64,000 bases of DNA from Allodiplogaster sudhausi (GCA_945643635.1 CALZFC010000067.1:1412501-1476500); one strand, 5' to 3'; shown: positions 12,295 to 39,986, numbered from the stretch's first letter. The notes: a model not told the origin generated them from the letters alone. Numbers and translations are program-made.

Positions 12295-14178
12295 ATGTCG
12301 ATCGGAGTTCTGTCCCCCTCGACTACGTCATGTTCCACGGGAGTTGGAAGGAGCGCTGCGCAGACAGGTTAAGGGCCTTTGACTTATTAGTTTACTTATC
12401 TTATAAATGTGTAAAGGGTTATTTTTTTTTTTTGCTTTACTTTAATCCCGTGTTGTGAAATTGAATCAGCCTTTCTACGCACGTTTTGGCTACCGAGAGT
12501 TTTGAAAGGTTTCTCTGAAAAATAGCCGGAAGAGTGAAGGGTCTTTTGCCTCTAAAATATATGCTGAATTCAAGTTCTTTTATGCTTGTTTTTTCGTGAA
12601 GATCCTCAGTTTCCATGAAGCATATTTGGAATCCTCACTGGCAAAAGAATGGAATAGCTATTGGTTGCCTATTGAATCGTCCATCTAGAAAATGTATTTT
12701 ATTTGCCCGAGCACAGAACTTTCTTTGGTAAATAAATAAATAAATAAATAATATTAAATGTAAAATAATAATAAAAATAAAAGATATATTTCAGGCGACG
12801 TCCGCGTCCTGGAGAGCACCCTTGACACGCTGATGCGATGTCTCGAGTTGGCCAATGAGATTGAGAAGCCATCGGTGTCGGCTGTCAAAGAGGAACAGGT
12901 TGGCAGAAGAAGAGACACTTTGCCGTGTGTTATGCCCGATGCATAATGTGTATTTCTATGATATATCTATATTGATATGGGCAATGGGCCGGGCATCAAG
13001 CATGGTAAAATAGCCTGTACTCACGACGAAATACCAAAAGAATTCGCAGCATGCGCGCTTTGAATTCGTTTGAAAAGCGGTTTCTAGACTGAGCTAAAAT
13101 GTTATGACAAAGAGAACGGAAATTCATTAGACATATTAATTGAAGTAATGCATATTGTGTAATACGCAAGAAACAATGCTGTATTCAGTTGTTTATATAC
13201 CGTATAATTGTATGCTACTATAAGGTTTTAAAATGCTATGAAAGAGAAGGAGAGAATGTGAATTTATTTATTTGTTATTAATTTATTTATTTATTTACCG
13301 ACCGACCACAAATTATTTTAATTGCTCGAATGTGTCATTTTCCTCCTAGAGCGAAGAGCGCTCTGACTGGCCGCATGATCAGCATCTGCTCAGCGATGAC
13401 GTCCCATCGAGTCACGTGTCGCTGTCCGAACGAGTAAACGCCATCAAGATTGTACAGTACAAGGTACGGTAGACATGGGCAGGGAAAAAGGGTGGTCCGA
13501 GGGTCCCACAAAAATGGGTGGGTAATACTTCCGAAGGTCTCAAGAAAGGGTGGGTAAGCCAAAAATTTAATTCTTTTCTTTAAAAATAGGGTGGGTAAGC
13601 CAAACTGTTGAATTTTCGGGTCTTAAAAATTGCGTGGGTAGTCCGGTTCGGACCCCCCTTTTATTCCCTGGAGATGGGCAGCGGGTACTGTAGAAGAGTA
13701 CTGTTGTATACATGATGAGATCGAAGCGTGAAACTACCACACCTGTGTTCATTTCTTTCATATAAGTAAGTATTACGTTATGTTCGTGGAAATGTAATTA
13801 TTTTTCCCGAACAGTTGCAGTACTTGAGGTTTTTCGCATTATGATAGCTGGCTGGCAAGCTGCCAGAATATTAATAAAATAAAGAATGCATTTATTTTCC
13901 TGATCAGGACGAATCGCTGATTGGCGATATCATGCGCCTGATAACAAAGGACCTCTCCGAGCCGTACTCCATCTACACCTACCGCTACTTCATTCACAAC
14001 TGGCCCGAGTTGTGTCTGCTGGTTAGAGAAAGCGTTGGAGTTGGAAAGCGTTGTTTTTTGGATGGATTGTTATGTTTGCTTTTCTCACTATCATTCATCA
14101 CAGCCAGTTGTTCTATGTGGTGAAATTTTTTTCTATTAGAAATTTTTTTACTAGTTTCCTACTCCTCGCTCTCTCTTC

Positions 14179-14221
<43 letters not shown>

Positions 14222-14429
14222 TCTCACCCTCTCGCTCTCCACCTTTGTGTCTGTCTCCTCTCTCTCCCTCTCTCTGTCTCTCTGCCTCTCTCTCCAGGCT
14301 TACGACACGACCTCTGAGCAGTACGTCGGTGTAGTCGTATGCAAGGTGGACCAGGCGCAGACCCGTCGCAAGGGCTACATCGCCATGCTGGCAATCGACG
14401 AAAGCTGCAGAAGACTCGGCATTGGTTAG

Positions 14430-14467
<38 letters not shown>

Positions 14468-15506
14468 AGAGAAAGTGGGAGAAAGAGAAAGAATGGGAGA
14501 AAAAGAGAGAGAGAGAGACTGTGAGTTAGGGGAGGGAGAAACGTGGATATTTATTTAAAATAAATTTTAAATTATGATAGCAGCTATTGATGTGTTCATC
14601 CGTCAATAGTAAAAAATTCTTTGGAAATTATTGTAATGATAATCCAGGAAGGTGTTTTGGAAAGGTCAAGGTGTACATCTTCCTATTCAAATAGCGACTT
14701 AAAGTCACAACTAATTAGTAAATGGCTCCCTTGTTCGCCGAATTGTAAGAGAATGCTTCTTTTTTCCCGTTTTAACGCATTTCCGGCATTTGCTCTTTTT
14801 TTTACTTCCTCTGACGCTTCTCATAGCCGGAGGGAGGTTAAGTTTCTTTTGTATTCCTGCTAGACTTGGAGCTGCCTCTCCCACTAATTAGATCTTCTCT
14901 GATATGGGGAAAGAGATTAGCACACTGCTAGACTGCCTGCCTGCTCTTGTAAACAAAAAAGTAGGGGTAATCGTGGGTTTTTTTCCTGCTTTCACCATTC
15001 TCTTTAACAACAAAAGCACTGCATCTTTCTCGGATGGATGCCGTACCTCTTGGATTACGATACGGTAATTATGGAATGTTTTTTTTAACCTATAAGGAAC
15101 AGGACGATTGCCTCGAAGTTTAATGTACTTCATTCAATATCACAGTATCCTTGCTATTTGATGGCCTGGCTAGTGGGCAACCACTTTAAATTGGCGAACT
15201 TGAAATAGTAGCTTTTTGAAAGTTTCTACACGGTTAAGTCAGGCACCTATGACAGTTGTGTGAAGGCTACAGCGATTGATAAGGTGCTTTTGCCTCTGCT
15301 CCATTCATACTATCTTTCTCTCTCTTCTCTCTCTCTCACTCTCTCACTCTCTGTCTGTCGTTCTCTCATGTCCAAAGTAATTGTGCCCGTTACTCCCCGT
15401 CCTTTCTTACAATAGACTGCCCGCCGCGCTTATCCGACCGTTATTTGGCTCCCTTGATAGCAGGGCTTTAATCTGCACGTTTATCAACTCTGTCTATCTC
15501 TTGCTA

Positions 15507-15537
<31 letters not shown>

Positions 15538-16912
15538 TTCTCTCTCTCTCTCTTTCTCTCTCTCTCATCTCTCTCTCTCCCTCAAGCTTTAGCCTAACGC
15601 CTTAACTCTGTCACATAGAAAAAAGGTTTAGAGTGCTCTGACATCGATGGTTTTCTGACGGGGAACAGAGAGAGAGAGAGAGAGAGAGAGAAGAGAGAGA
15701 TAAAGAGAGTGGAGAGAGAGAGAGAGAGAGCTAGTTGGGCACAAGTTTGTGGCATCTGTGGAGAATTACTCCCAGGTTCACTTTTGTTAAACGCCATTGG
15801 AATGCGATGGCAATAGTTTTATCACTTTGTATTAAAAGTGAAATTGGAGTTGGGAAAAGAGAAAGGAAACCATAGAAGGCATCCAAAAGTGGGCAGGTAG
15901 ATAAATGAGTGTGAAAGTAGGTAGATGAATTTGAAATTTTCTCCCCGTACACCATCGACATCATGTTTGATATCTAAAATAAGTTCGATGTTGAGTGGTT
16001 TGATTTTGTTGACGATTTCAGAGAAATGACATGTTTGGTGGAGGATGATTAATGGAGAAATGGTAGAGAAAATGGCTTTGAGGTTATTGAGAAAGAGACA
16101 GAGAGAGAGAGAGAGAGAGAAAGAGTTATTGAGAAAGAGCGAGAGAGAGAGAGTTATGTAGAGAGAAAGGGAGAGGTGATTGAGGGAATGGGAGAGAGAG
16201 AGAGAGAGAGAGATAGAAATAGAAAGAAAGAGAGATAAAGATGGAATTATAGGGTGCTGGCCATAGTACACGAGTGTGTGGCTGTCTACATTTTTGTAGT
16301 AGATGCAGAGTCATCAGACACAAAGGAGGAAAAGAGAATAGTTTGTGATGGTGTGATTTGTAGCTACGGCGGAGAGATAGGGAAAAGTGGAGAGAAAGAG
16401 CGAGATAGAGAGAGAGAGAGAGGAACAAGTTGAGGGAGAGAGAGAGAAACGAGAGAGAGAGAGAGAGAGGAACAAGTTGAGGGAGAGAGAGAGAAACGAG
16501 AGAGAGAGAGAAAGAGCAAGTAGGAGAGAGAAGGCGAAGAGAAAAAGAGTGATTGAACACATGTCAACTGGTTACAAACCCAACGTGCGACTTCTCCCAG
16601 AAAGATGCGATGACGGGGGGAAATTGGAAAAAAGGCAGAAGAAATAGAAGATCTGAAGGTCACCTGATTGGTTTGAAGATGAGCAAGGAGTTTGTGTGCT
16701 AAATTGAAGAAGGAGAATACACTCGTGTTCGGAGACGGGTCCAGGGAATAGGGGCTAGAAAGGGGCACAAGAGGAAGAAAGCTAATTCTGAGGGATGATT
16801 AAGGAGGAATGGAGGGTCTGGAAAGAAGATAAGTAAGGAAAGAGGTAATAAGGAGAGAAGGGGAGAGAGAGAGCAAGGGAAAGACAGAGATAGATAGAGA
16901 GAGAGAGGAAGG

Positions 16913-16962
<50 letters not shown>

Positions 16963-18462
16963 GGGAGAGACAGAGAGAGAGAGAGAGAGGGGGAGACAAA
17001 GAGATAGATAGAGAGATAGGTAGAGAGGTGAGAGTAAAAATGTTGAGAGATTTTGAACTTCCTTACGAATGATTGAGGACTGTAAGAGCTCTTGAAGTCT
17101 TGTGAAATTCCTCATGTTTCGATGGTTCTCAGTGGATACTTGTACTGTGGACTCGTACCAGTTGATGTGGTGTAATAAGTAAGTGGTTGTGCTCAAAGTA
17201 CCTGCTAATGTTAAAAACGATTACGACTAGTTCGTTAAAAGAAATATAAGACATCCTTAAAACGTTTGGTTTTTTTTGATCGATAATCATATCATGATTT
17301 CAGAATGTACAGAATCACCTGGTTAATCCGTGGAAAAATTGCAACCATAAAAATGAAGTAATACAGATTGTTCACCTGGACTAACAATAAACTAAATATA
17401 AACCAGTGGTTTGAAAAGGCTGGCATATGATAAACACCCTAGTGCCACATGTCTTCAAAAGTTCATCAAGCGAAAAATGTAGTGATAATAATATCAATTT
17501 TGTTAGTAAATATTAAATATCTAATAGTGTTACAATTATTTTTCTTTTCGAATAATATGATTAGTATTTGTTTTAATAATATTGTAAAATGATTTTTTAT
17601 GTTTATAAATAATGAATTCTTGCAGGCACTCGTTTGGTGCGCCGCGCCATCGAACTGATGGCCGGGCAGGACTGTGATGAAGTCGTGCTTGAGACAGAGG
17701 TCAGGAAATGGGTATTAATTAATAAATAGATAAATAAATATTATATACATGTATATATTATGTATACTATATATATATATTGACAATATTTTTAAAGATG
17801 CTTTTTCCCTTTCCATTTTGGACTCTTTTGAGCGACTAGTGACTAAAAATTTAAACGTTAAAAAAAAAAGTTACCTTTTTATACTTATTTTTTCAGTCGC
17901 AAGTTTTGTTTATGTTCCTTTGCTTAATAGTCAGCACTTTTTTCACCTCCTTGTTCCTTAATAGAGGCACGTTTTGCTGTTTCAGAAGAGCATGTTTAAC
18001 ATTTAAAGAAAATACTTTTGTAGTTTTGACAAGATTCCGTATTCTTTTTTAAGCACATTATTTAAAAAAAGATATTTCTGTAATAAGGAAAATTGAATTT
18101 TTTAGGTGAGCAACGTGAACGCGATGCGACTTTATTCCAATCTCGGATTTATTCGCGAGAAACGTCTATTCAGGTTTTTTTTTGAATTATTAAATCATTT
18201 TTTTTCTTTTTTAACTGAAATTAAAATTTCTTAATTCTGTCGCAATTCTGTTTAACTGTGAATTGGTATTTAATATATTTGATATAATGTTTTTTTATAT
18301 ATTTGATTTCATTTTGTCTTTTTTTAAGATGGTGGCTACCTAAATAATTTAGCTTAATTTTTTAATTAAATTTTATTTTTCTTTTATAGATACTACCTTA
18401 ACGGAGTAGATGCGTTCCGGCTCAAGCTCTACTTTTCGCCACCGCCCCCTTGTCAGTGGTGA
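12295..18462 (+). CDS. NAA30: N-alpha-acetyltransferase 30, NatC catalytic subunit (8 exons, complete)
   Basis: NAA30/Mak3 transfers acetyl from acetyl-CoA to the N-terminal Met of proteins starting Met-Leu/Ile/Phe, on the ribosome, together with NAA35 and NAA38. Exons: 12295-12367, 12795-12898, 13350-13463, 13908-14021, 14298-14424, 17626-17699, 18106-18173, 18390-18462. All phases agree, giving 248 residues. Recognition rests on the near-invariant block DIMRLITKDLSEPYSIYTYR in exon 4, the acetyl-CoA-binding RRLGIGT motif of the GNAT fold (173-179) and the late GNAT strand NAMRLYSNLGF. The first about 97 residues are poorly conserved, as usual for this protein; the start in exon 1 was chosen because its phase fits exon 2. 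Intron 5 is 3.2 kb and full of GA/CT repeats, and intron 3 carries a small hAT-type element. Confidence 0.92.
13480..13670. mobile_element. Small hAT-type element (191 bp) in NAA30 intron 3
   Basis: The left end CAGGGAAAAAGGG and right end CCCTTTTATTCCCTG form inverted repeats of the same family as the 3728-4523 element. The flanks GACATGGG (13472-13479) and GAGATGGG (13671-13678) are an 8-bp target duplication with one mismatch. The interior repeats short GGGTGGGTAA units. No coding capacity. Confidence 0.75.
14425..17625. repeat. NAA30 intron 5: large microsatellite-filled intron
   Basis: The intron begins with a GA tract directly after the donor (about 14430-14465) and then holds CT tracts (15315-15360, 15500-15582) and GA tracts (15669-15730, 16096-16225, 16398-16515, 16860-17010). 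The open frames they create are not genes. I see no nested exon. Confidence 0.7.
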
Positions 18463-18799
18463 ATGGGGAACATAGTCGCCTCCTTCCCCCCTCCCCCCCC
18501 CATTTTCCGATTCATTGATTCCAGATTAAATGTACCCCCCCTCTCCTTTAATTCAGATCATATTTAGCACATCTTCTGAATTACCTGCTCTACCCCGACC
18601 CCCCCCCCCTCCCTATCAAATGATATCAGGTTCATTATTGATTGATAAATATATGCTTGTTACATCTTGTTTTTGCTTCAATTGCAATTAGTTACAAATT
18701 CCTTTTCTGAATCGCTGGTAGAATGATCGTGTTTCTGCTTATTTTTGAGTCTTGTCGTCGCGGTGTCACTTTCTCTGACTTTTCCTTTCTTCTGTCATA

Positions 18800-18838
<39 letters not shown>

Positions 18839-19391
18839 CCTCACGTACTCTTACCCTTTTCGTGTGCAAAACTGCCCCAGTGTCTGCTGCAGCCCGTCTT
18901 GCTAGGACCGATTTCCATTTTTTTTCTAAAAAAAAGGATAGGAAAGGCATTTGTCAGTGCGCCTGCCGAACTCCATTTAACCGGTATTAAATTGGCTACT
19001 TTGTTTACTTGTTTATTATCGTGTGAGCAATTCCCCCCCCCCCCCAATTATTTTAGTGTGCCTCTCGTGCTTACTGTACATGTTCCTTCACATACTCTAC
19101 TTTCAAACTTTATCGTTTGACTAAAGTTGACTTAAAGTTGACTATGCCGAACTTTGTTAGACTTTTTGGTGATGATTAAAAAACAATTTACTTTTACTTA
19201 AAAGAGCTAGAAGTACTTTAGACTTTTTGGTGATGATTAAAAAACAATTTACTTTTACTTAAAAGAGCTAGAAGTACTTAACACTCAAACTCTTCTAGAC
19301 AAACGATTCTTCTAAACTAAGCAGATAAAAGTCTAATTATTGACAACCAATATGTCAAGAAGGTACGGGGAGTTCCAAATTGTGGGAGCCA
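18463..19391. other. Convergent intergenic region, no gene
   Basis: This lies between the 3' ends of NAA30 (+) and the next gene (-). It contains poly-C runs, a CT tract (about 18805-18835) and a two-unit tandem repeat at 19158-19279. Both transcripts must end here, but no clear polyadenylation hexamer can be assigned. Confidence 0.5.
19158..19279. repeat. Two-unit, 62-bp tandem repeat
   Basis: The unit beginning TAGACTTTTTGGTGATGATT at 19158 recurs essentially unchanged from 19220. The near identity points to a recent duplication. Confidence 0.9.
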
Positions 19392-20369
19392 TCAGAAGGA
19401 GAGAGAAGAGATAGCCAGGAAGGGCGAAGGGGGAGGGCGTGTGCGGGAGGAAATGACTGGCGAGTGGCTAATCAGATGCGGGGCGCCCTCTCGAAGTCGC
19501 TCAGCACCGCGCGGTTGACGCACAAAGTCGGTCTTGGCATCGATGACCTGCTCTTGGAGCTCGAGCGTCTCTTGAGGCGCCGGCTTTGAACGACGCTCGA
19601 CGCCATCCTCGATGTGCCAGTTGAGGTTCTGTAAGGAGCAGAGAGAGAGAGAGAGCAGAGAGAGAGAGAGAGAGATGGAGCAGAGCGAGAGAGAGGGAGC
19701 AGAGTGAGTGAAAGAGAGATGGAGATGGAGCAGACAGAGAGTGAGAGAGAGAGAGAGAAAGCGAGAGAGAGAGAGAGATTAGAAGAGATTTTGAGTGGAG
19801 AGCACACCGCATGGAGCTCCGAGAGGGCACATTCGAAAAACCTGAAGTGCAGCTTGGACTGCGTCGTCGCCTCCAGCGCTTGCAGTGTGCGCTCGTCCAT
19901 GACAGCATCTCTCCCGATCTCGTAGCGGTATAACAGCATTCGGCGCCTAATTCTATTCTGTAAACAGAGAAGGAACAAGAGGAAAAGAATGATTGGCGAG
20001 ATATTTACAGATAATCTAATTGACTAAAAAAACATTGCAAGCATTCATAAGAGAAGAAACAAGAGGAAGAAGAAGCATATTGAATGCCCCCCTTTTCGAT
20101 TTGACTCAAATTGGAATGCAACACTCACTTCCCTGTCGCGCATGCGCTCCAGGACACCGGTGTTGCGGTTGATGACGTAATCGATCGAGTTCGTGAAGGG
20201 CGGCGGCGGCGGCTCCGGAAAGCCCGTGCACTTCTTCTCGCTCTCAGGCTTGTAGGGGCTCATCTCGACGAAGCCGATGGGCTTCTCGCTCTCCTGCCAG
20301 GCAGGAGAGTTCTGCCGAACTCTCAAATACAATTTATATAAATATATATAAATAAAAATAAATAAATAA

Positions 20370-20416
<47 letters not shown>

Positions 20417-20535
20417 GCATATACTAACTGTTCGATAGCTTCGACAAGAGGGCGCAGGTGCGGCTCGACGGGCGCAGCGGCGGCCGGGCGGAAGAAGGAA
20501 TAGACGGAGGCCAAGGAGGAAGCGCACGAGCCCAT
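19392..20535 (-). CDS. Unknown four-exon gene, possible N-myristoylated protein
   Basis: Exons on the minus strand: 20535-20429, 20321-20129, 19957-19808, 19628-19392. All phases join to a 228-residue frame. I do not recognise a family. The start MGSCASSLAS has Gly at position 2, Ser at 6 and Cys at 4, which fits dual N-myristoylation and palmitoylation and hence a membrane-tethered protein; this is inference. A Pro-rich stretch (FPEPPPPPFTNS) is followed by a charged, probably helical middle (RERMRDRE-NRIRRRMLLYRYE) and a Ser/Pro-rich tail. The last intron has a long CT tract (on the coding strand) before its acceptor. Intron 1 contains a TA microsatellite. High GC codon use, like the neighbours, supports real coding sequence. 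Confidence 0.7.
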
Positions 20536-20672
20536 GGTGAGAGTGAAAAAGGAGGAGAACGCGCTTGGGAGAGAAAAGATGAAGAAGGAACCGCTCGAAG
20601 AGGCAGCGTAGAGGAAGAATGATTGGCGAGATATTGACAGAAAATATTATTCACTAAACATTAGCAAGCATA
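19979..20672. repeat. Dispersed direct repeat pair (about 65 bp)
   Basis: The phrase GAATGATTGGCGAGATATT with its continuation to GCAAGCAT occurs at about 19987-20046 (intron 2 of the minus-strand gene) and again at 20616-20672 (just upstream of that gene's start). The copies are diverged but clearly homologous. Confidence 0.75.
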
Positions 20673-20901
20673 TCATAAAATGAGCATTCCGGAATGCAAA
20701 TTTCGAGCGCATTCTTCGGAACAAGCCATGCTATACATATTAAGCGAAAAGTCCACTTATGTAGAAAAAAAATTTATTGATCGCTGGAGTGAATAAAAAC
20801 GAATGAGGGAAACAGGAAAAGAACTGATTAATGATGATAGAAGACGAAAACTACTACATTTATAGATTTCTAAAACAGGTGAAGTAACATGAGAGAGAGA
20901 G

Positions 20902-20940
<39 letters not shown>

Positions 20941-21157
20941 ACGAGCGAGAGAGTAAGACAAGTAGGACAAGAAGAGAGAGGCAGAGGGATAGGGAAAAGA
21001 AAGAGGGGGAAAGATGTTTCAGAAATTCCTCACCAGACATATACATACATAAGTCCTATGTGAGAATAGAAAGAGAGAGAGAGAGTACAGAGAAAGAGAG
21101 AAGGATAGAAAATAAGAGAGAGAGAGAGAGAGTACAGAGAGAAAAGAAAGAGAATTC

Positions 21158-21201
<44 letters not shown>

Positions 21202-21473
21202 GAAAGAGAGAAAGATAGGAAATAAAAGAGAGAGATAGTACATAGAGAAAAGAAGGAGAGAGAGAGTACAGAGAAAGAGAGAAAGGTAGGAAATAAGAGA
21301 GAAAGAGTACAGAGAGAAAAAGAAAGAAAGCACAGAGAGAAAGTGAAAGCGAGAGAGAGGGAGAAAGAGATAGAGAAGAGAAGAGTGAGAGAGAGTGCAT
21401 AGAGAGAGAGAGAGAGAGATAAAAAGAGACAGTGCAGTGGGAGTACAGAGAGAGAGAGAGAAACATTGGGAGC

Positions 21474-21512
<39 letters not shown>

Positions 21513-22361
21513 GGATTGAGAGAGAGGAAAAGAAAAAGAGGAGAGAAGTACCAAAACAAGAGAAAGTAGATGCGATTTGTGGAGTGAGAAGAAAAAAAAA
21601 TGATGTTAGATTTTTTTAAATTCTAATTTATAGCGAATTTTTCTCACATTTTTGTTGCCACCTAGTAACGTATATCCTTATTGTTAGTACAATTTTGCAG
21701 GAATCGCAATATGAATTTAAAATATAGTACTTGTTGTGAAATCCAACTTTCTTTGCCAAAATACGTTTTCTGCTTGTATCTAAAATTTAAGTTCTAAATT
21801 TTTTTTAAATAATCAGTTAACATAATAAAATATTGATTGAAAATGAAGAAAGCTTTTATAATCTATTTTGTTTCATTCAGATCTCGCTTAATGGCATTGA
21901 GCAATTGTTAGTCCCGAATGGAAATCCCTTAAAGAATGCAGTGGATTACGGTATATATTTAATTCTCGCGCAGGTGGGAAAGTTTTGCACGTTGGCATTT
22001 GCTATTATCATCATTCTTGGTTGTTTCATGCTGCTTGTGCGGTTGTTCGTTCTTTTTTGTTCTTTTCTCAACAACTGGCTCTGTGCGAGGAAAGAAGAAG
22101 AAGAAGGTGGAATCTGTGTTGAATCCTTCCTTTTCCCCGCAATGCAGATGTCGAATGTGTGATGGATTGATTGATGAATTAATTGTGTGTGCGTGTGTTT
22201 GTATGTTATTTGCTTTTATTAATATATATTTTTTATTTAGAGAATAGTTTTTTTTTCTAAGAAGACGAGATCGACGCATGGCGTGTAATTAGCAGCCAAG
22301 GAATACGACGACGAGGACTTGCCGGCTCTCTTCTAACTCGATCCGAGAGCATTCCATTGCC
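20536..22361. other. Divergent intergenic region with a large GA array
   Basis: This separates two divergently transcribed genes (minus-strand gene starting 20535, plus-strand esterase starting 22362) and should hold both promoters. A GA-rich array fills 20889-21545. From 21830 to 22250 there are AT-rich open frames without recognisable homology; a 5' untranslated exon of the esterase is possible. I see no further gene. Confidence 0.55.
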
Positions 22362-37197
<14,836 letters not shown>

Positions 37198-38138
37198 GGC
37201 CGAATCCAGCAGAGAGAGAGAGAGAGCGAGAGAGAGAGAAAGAGAGAGAGAGGGAGAGAAAAAGAGGGAGAGAGAGAGACGTTCCCCTAAGGCCGAATCC
37301 AAGCACTTCCTCCGCCCCGCTTCCGTCGATTGCATCATTCTTTCTTTTTTTTTATTATTGTATGATATTAGAATAGTTGCTGATTTAATTCATATCTTTA
37401 TTCATAATATGCAGAATTAAAAAGATATACTACTAGTTATAATTATGATTTTGTTTTCGTTTTATCGGCTCAATCGCCTTTTGCCTAGCAGAAAAGATGT
37501 CTTCCGGTCTAGTGATCTCTCAAGTTAACTTTCCAAAAGATATCTTACTCTCCTCTTACAGCCTTCTAGGCTCATCTCCTATAATCCTTTTGTTGCTATG
37601 AGCTCCTCGATCTGTGCCCAATAAGTCTGTCGTTTCGCTTAACAATTTTTTATATGCGAATTAGTTACCGAATTTACCCTTTTATTTCTTATTGTCCGAC
37701 TGGTTGTTAAATGAATGAAAAACTACGTGTATAAAACACAATACGATATCTACTGGAGTTAAGACGCATTCACAGAGAGAAAGAATCGGAATTCTACGGC
37801 CAAAAGATTGATTGGCGAAGATTGAAAGTGTGAGAGTGAGAAAGTGAAAGAGTGAGTTATCGATAGTGTTTTGTGAATTGTAATAACTTGAAAAAGGCCA
37901 AGTTACTTTACTTTTTTATATTTCGTAAAACTGCTTCCCGAATTAGCTTTTACTTATTGTTTGTCGTTCACGTGTCATTTTCGAGCCCCCAGTTGCCCCG
38001 CCCCCTTCCTTTCCCACGCCAAATTGCCCCGCCCCTTCTTCCCCACGCCAAGTTGCCCCGCCCCTTCTTTCCCACGCCAAGTTGCCCCGCCCCATTCTTT
38101 CCCGCGATAAGTTGCCCCGCCCACTCTCCTCTTCGCCA
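37198..38138. other. NTE 3' UTR and intergenic region with a GC-rich repeat
   Basis: After the NTE stop comes a GA tract (37206-37275) flanked by a short repeat of AGGCCGAATCCA, then AT-rich sequence without exons. From about 37985 to 38125 a roughly 28-30-bp unit containing AAGTTGCCCCGCCC repeats five times, each with a GC-box-like core. It ends just before the small gene model at 38139 and may be its promoter. Confidence 0.6.
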
Positions 38139-38801
38139 ATGCCTACTCCGCCCTTCTCGGATGACACCTTCGACTTCTTCAAGTCTCTCTCGCACTTTCT
38201 TCGTGGCACCGCGAGTTGGGCGTTGAAGTGCGGCAAGCGGACGGCAGCGCGGGCCAGAGCGTGCCGAGGTTTGTTTATTTATCTCTCTCTCTCTCCCTCT
38301 CACTCTCTCTCCATCTCTCTCTCCCTCTCCCTCTCCATCTCTCTCTCCCTCTCCCTCTCTCTCCATCTCTCTCTCCCTCTCCCTCTCTCTCCATCTCTCT
38401 CTCCCTCTCCATCTCTCTCCATCTCTCTCTCTCCCTCTCCCTCTCTGTCATTCTCCCTCTCTCTCCATCTCTCTCTCAATCTCCCACTCTCTCCATCTCT
38501 CTCTCCCTCTCTCTCCATCTCTCTCTCCCTCTCAAATTAGCTGTCTTCATTGAATTTTTGTTTTATATTAATTTTCACATTACTTAATTAATTACGAATC
38601 ATTTCAGTATCGTCGTGTTGTGCTAGCCCTCTTGTTCCTTTGATCTCGCTGACCGCAAAGATGAGATGGCTGGCGCCGGCGGCCGCTACGTCACGGGCGC
38701 CCACGTCAGATAAGAAGGCGCGGCGGCGGCGGTGTCCAAACACGAAATGTGAGATGTTTCGAGTGTTTCCGTTGAAAAGTGCATTGTTTAGTACACATTA
38801 A
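38139..38801 (+). CDS. Small two-exon gene model, function unknown
   Basis: Exons 38139-38268 and 38608-38801 join in phase into a 107-residue frame starting MPTPPFSDDTFDFFKSLSHF. The middle is Ala/Ser-rich and followed by a basic KKARRRRCPNTKCEMF segment that could be a nuclear localisation signal. The intron has a CT tract upstream of a good ATTTCAG acceptor, like real introns here. I recognise no family, and the exons are short, so this could be chance. Confidence 0.35.
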
Positions 38802-39459
38802 ACAGTATGATTACAAAGTTTATGTTGCGTAATACCTATAAAAGTTTACGATTCCCTCTACCAAGTTCATTCTTGTCTTTTTTCGAATGTTTCTTCAGAA
38901 TTTCATAATGCACACAATTTATGAAATTTGCATACCTTTAATTTCCATATATAACTGCGAAAGATTCTCAAAATAACTGAATTGATTATTTGAAATGGAA
39001 TAAAATTATTGCAACATTGTTCTCAGAAATTTCCGGAATGCACTACACTCAATGAACTTTACAAACTTTTGTTCAAAAAGTCAAGAAACGTGCAGTTTAT
39101 ATGAATGACGTGAATTTTGAATATTCAAAGGAGGTTTATTGAGAAATCCTCATTGCCAAATCATTTCTCCACATCAGTTCCTCTACGTTCCACCCGCTCG
39201 ACTGGTCTGCTCTTCAGCAGCTCTCCTACCCGGCACGATTTTCTCTGATTCACTCCGGGAACTATCACCGCAATTTCCCTTCCATTATTCCCTCTCCTCA
39301 CTTCACATGAGCCAAGCAGCCCTTCATACATTTAAAAATATCTTGATCCGTCAAATATTTTTAGAAATTTAATATTTCTTCCCAAATAAAAACTGCGTGG
39401 ACAAAGAATGATATTTATTCATTGCTACTCCTATAATTAATCTGTTGAAATCTCTTCAG

Positions 39460-39986
39460 GCAATGCGGAAGAAACCAGCTTCCCGCCCAATTCTGAAGGA
39501 AATCCGCAGTCGCCTTCTGGCCAGTCGCACTGGCCAGGTTTCTATAAGGAATAATAATTCAATGATCCCAAATCTGTCCGCCAATATCATCTATTTTGAC
39601 CTCCACTTCACTCGACCTCTCCGGCGCCTTACTGATAATGCCCTTCATACATTGTCAATTCAGAACTATTCAATTCAGAATTCTGCTGTGATTTCGTTAT
39701 CTCTTTCTCCCGCTCTCAACAACTCTATCTCGCTCTCTCTCTCTCTCTCACTTTGTGTCTATGTCTCTATGTCTCTCTCGTCTCGCTCTCACTAATTATC
39801 CTCCCCTTCCAGTTCCGTCTGTTGTCTTCTCTCCTCTCTCTCCGCTCCTTCACTCTCCTTCATCTCTCGCTCTCCCTCTTCCTCCAGCCAATCTCAGCCT
39901 CCGACTTTCCATCCGACCGGATCAAGCGCGCTTTTCAGAAATACAATGAAGTTCGAAGGACATTTCGGAATTTTAATAAGGATTAA
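39460..39986 (+). CDS. Possible terminal exons of an unknown small basic protein
   Basis: Exons 39460-39537 (AMRKKPASRPILKEIRSRLL...) and 39888-39986 (PISASDFPSDRIKRAF..., ending FNKD) are in the same phase, flanked by TCTTCAG and CCTCCAG acceptors and separated by a CT-rich intron. The 5' end is not found; it may belong with exons nearer 39180. Unrecognised. The conserved splice context is the main support. Confidence 0.3.

Noticed and set aside
21833..22162. AT-rich 109-codon frame before NTE that looks hydrophobic (AFAIIIILGCFMLLVRLF)
   Set aside because: The composition is that of AT-rich intergenic DNA and there is no splice link in phase to exon 1. It could be 5' UTR but not coding on present evidence.
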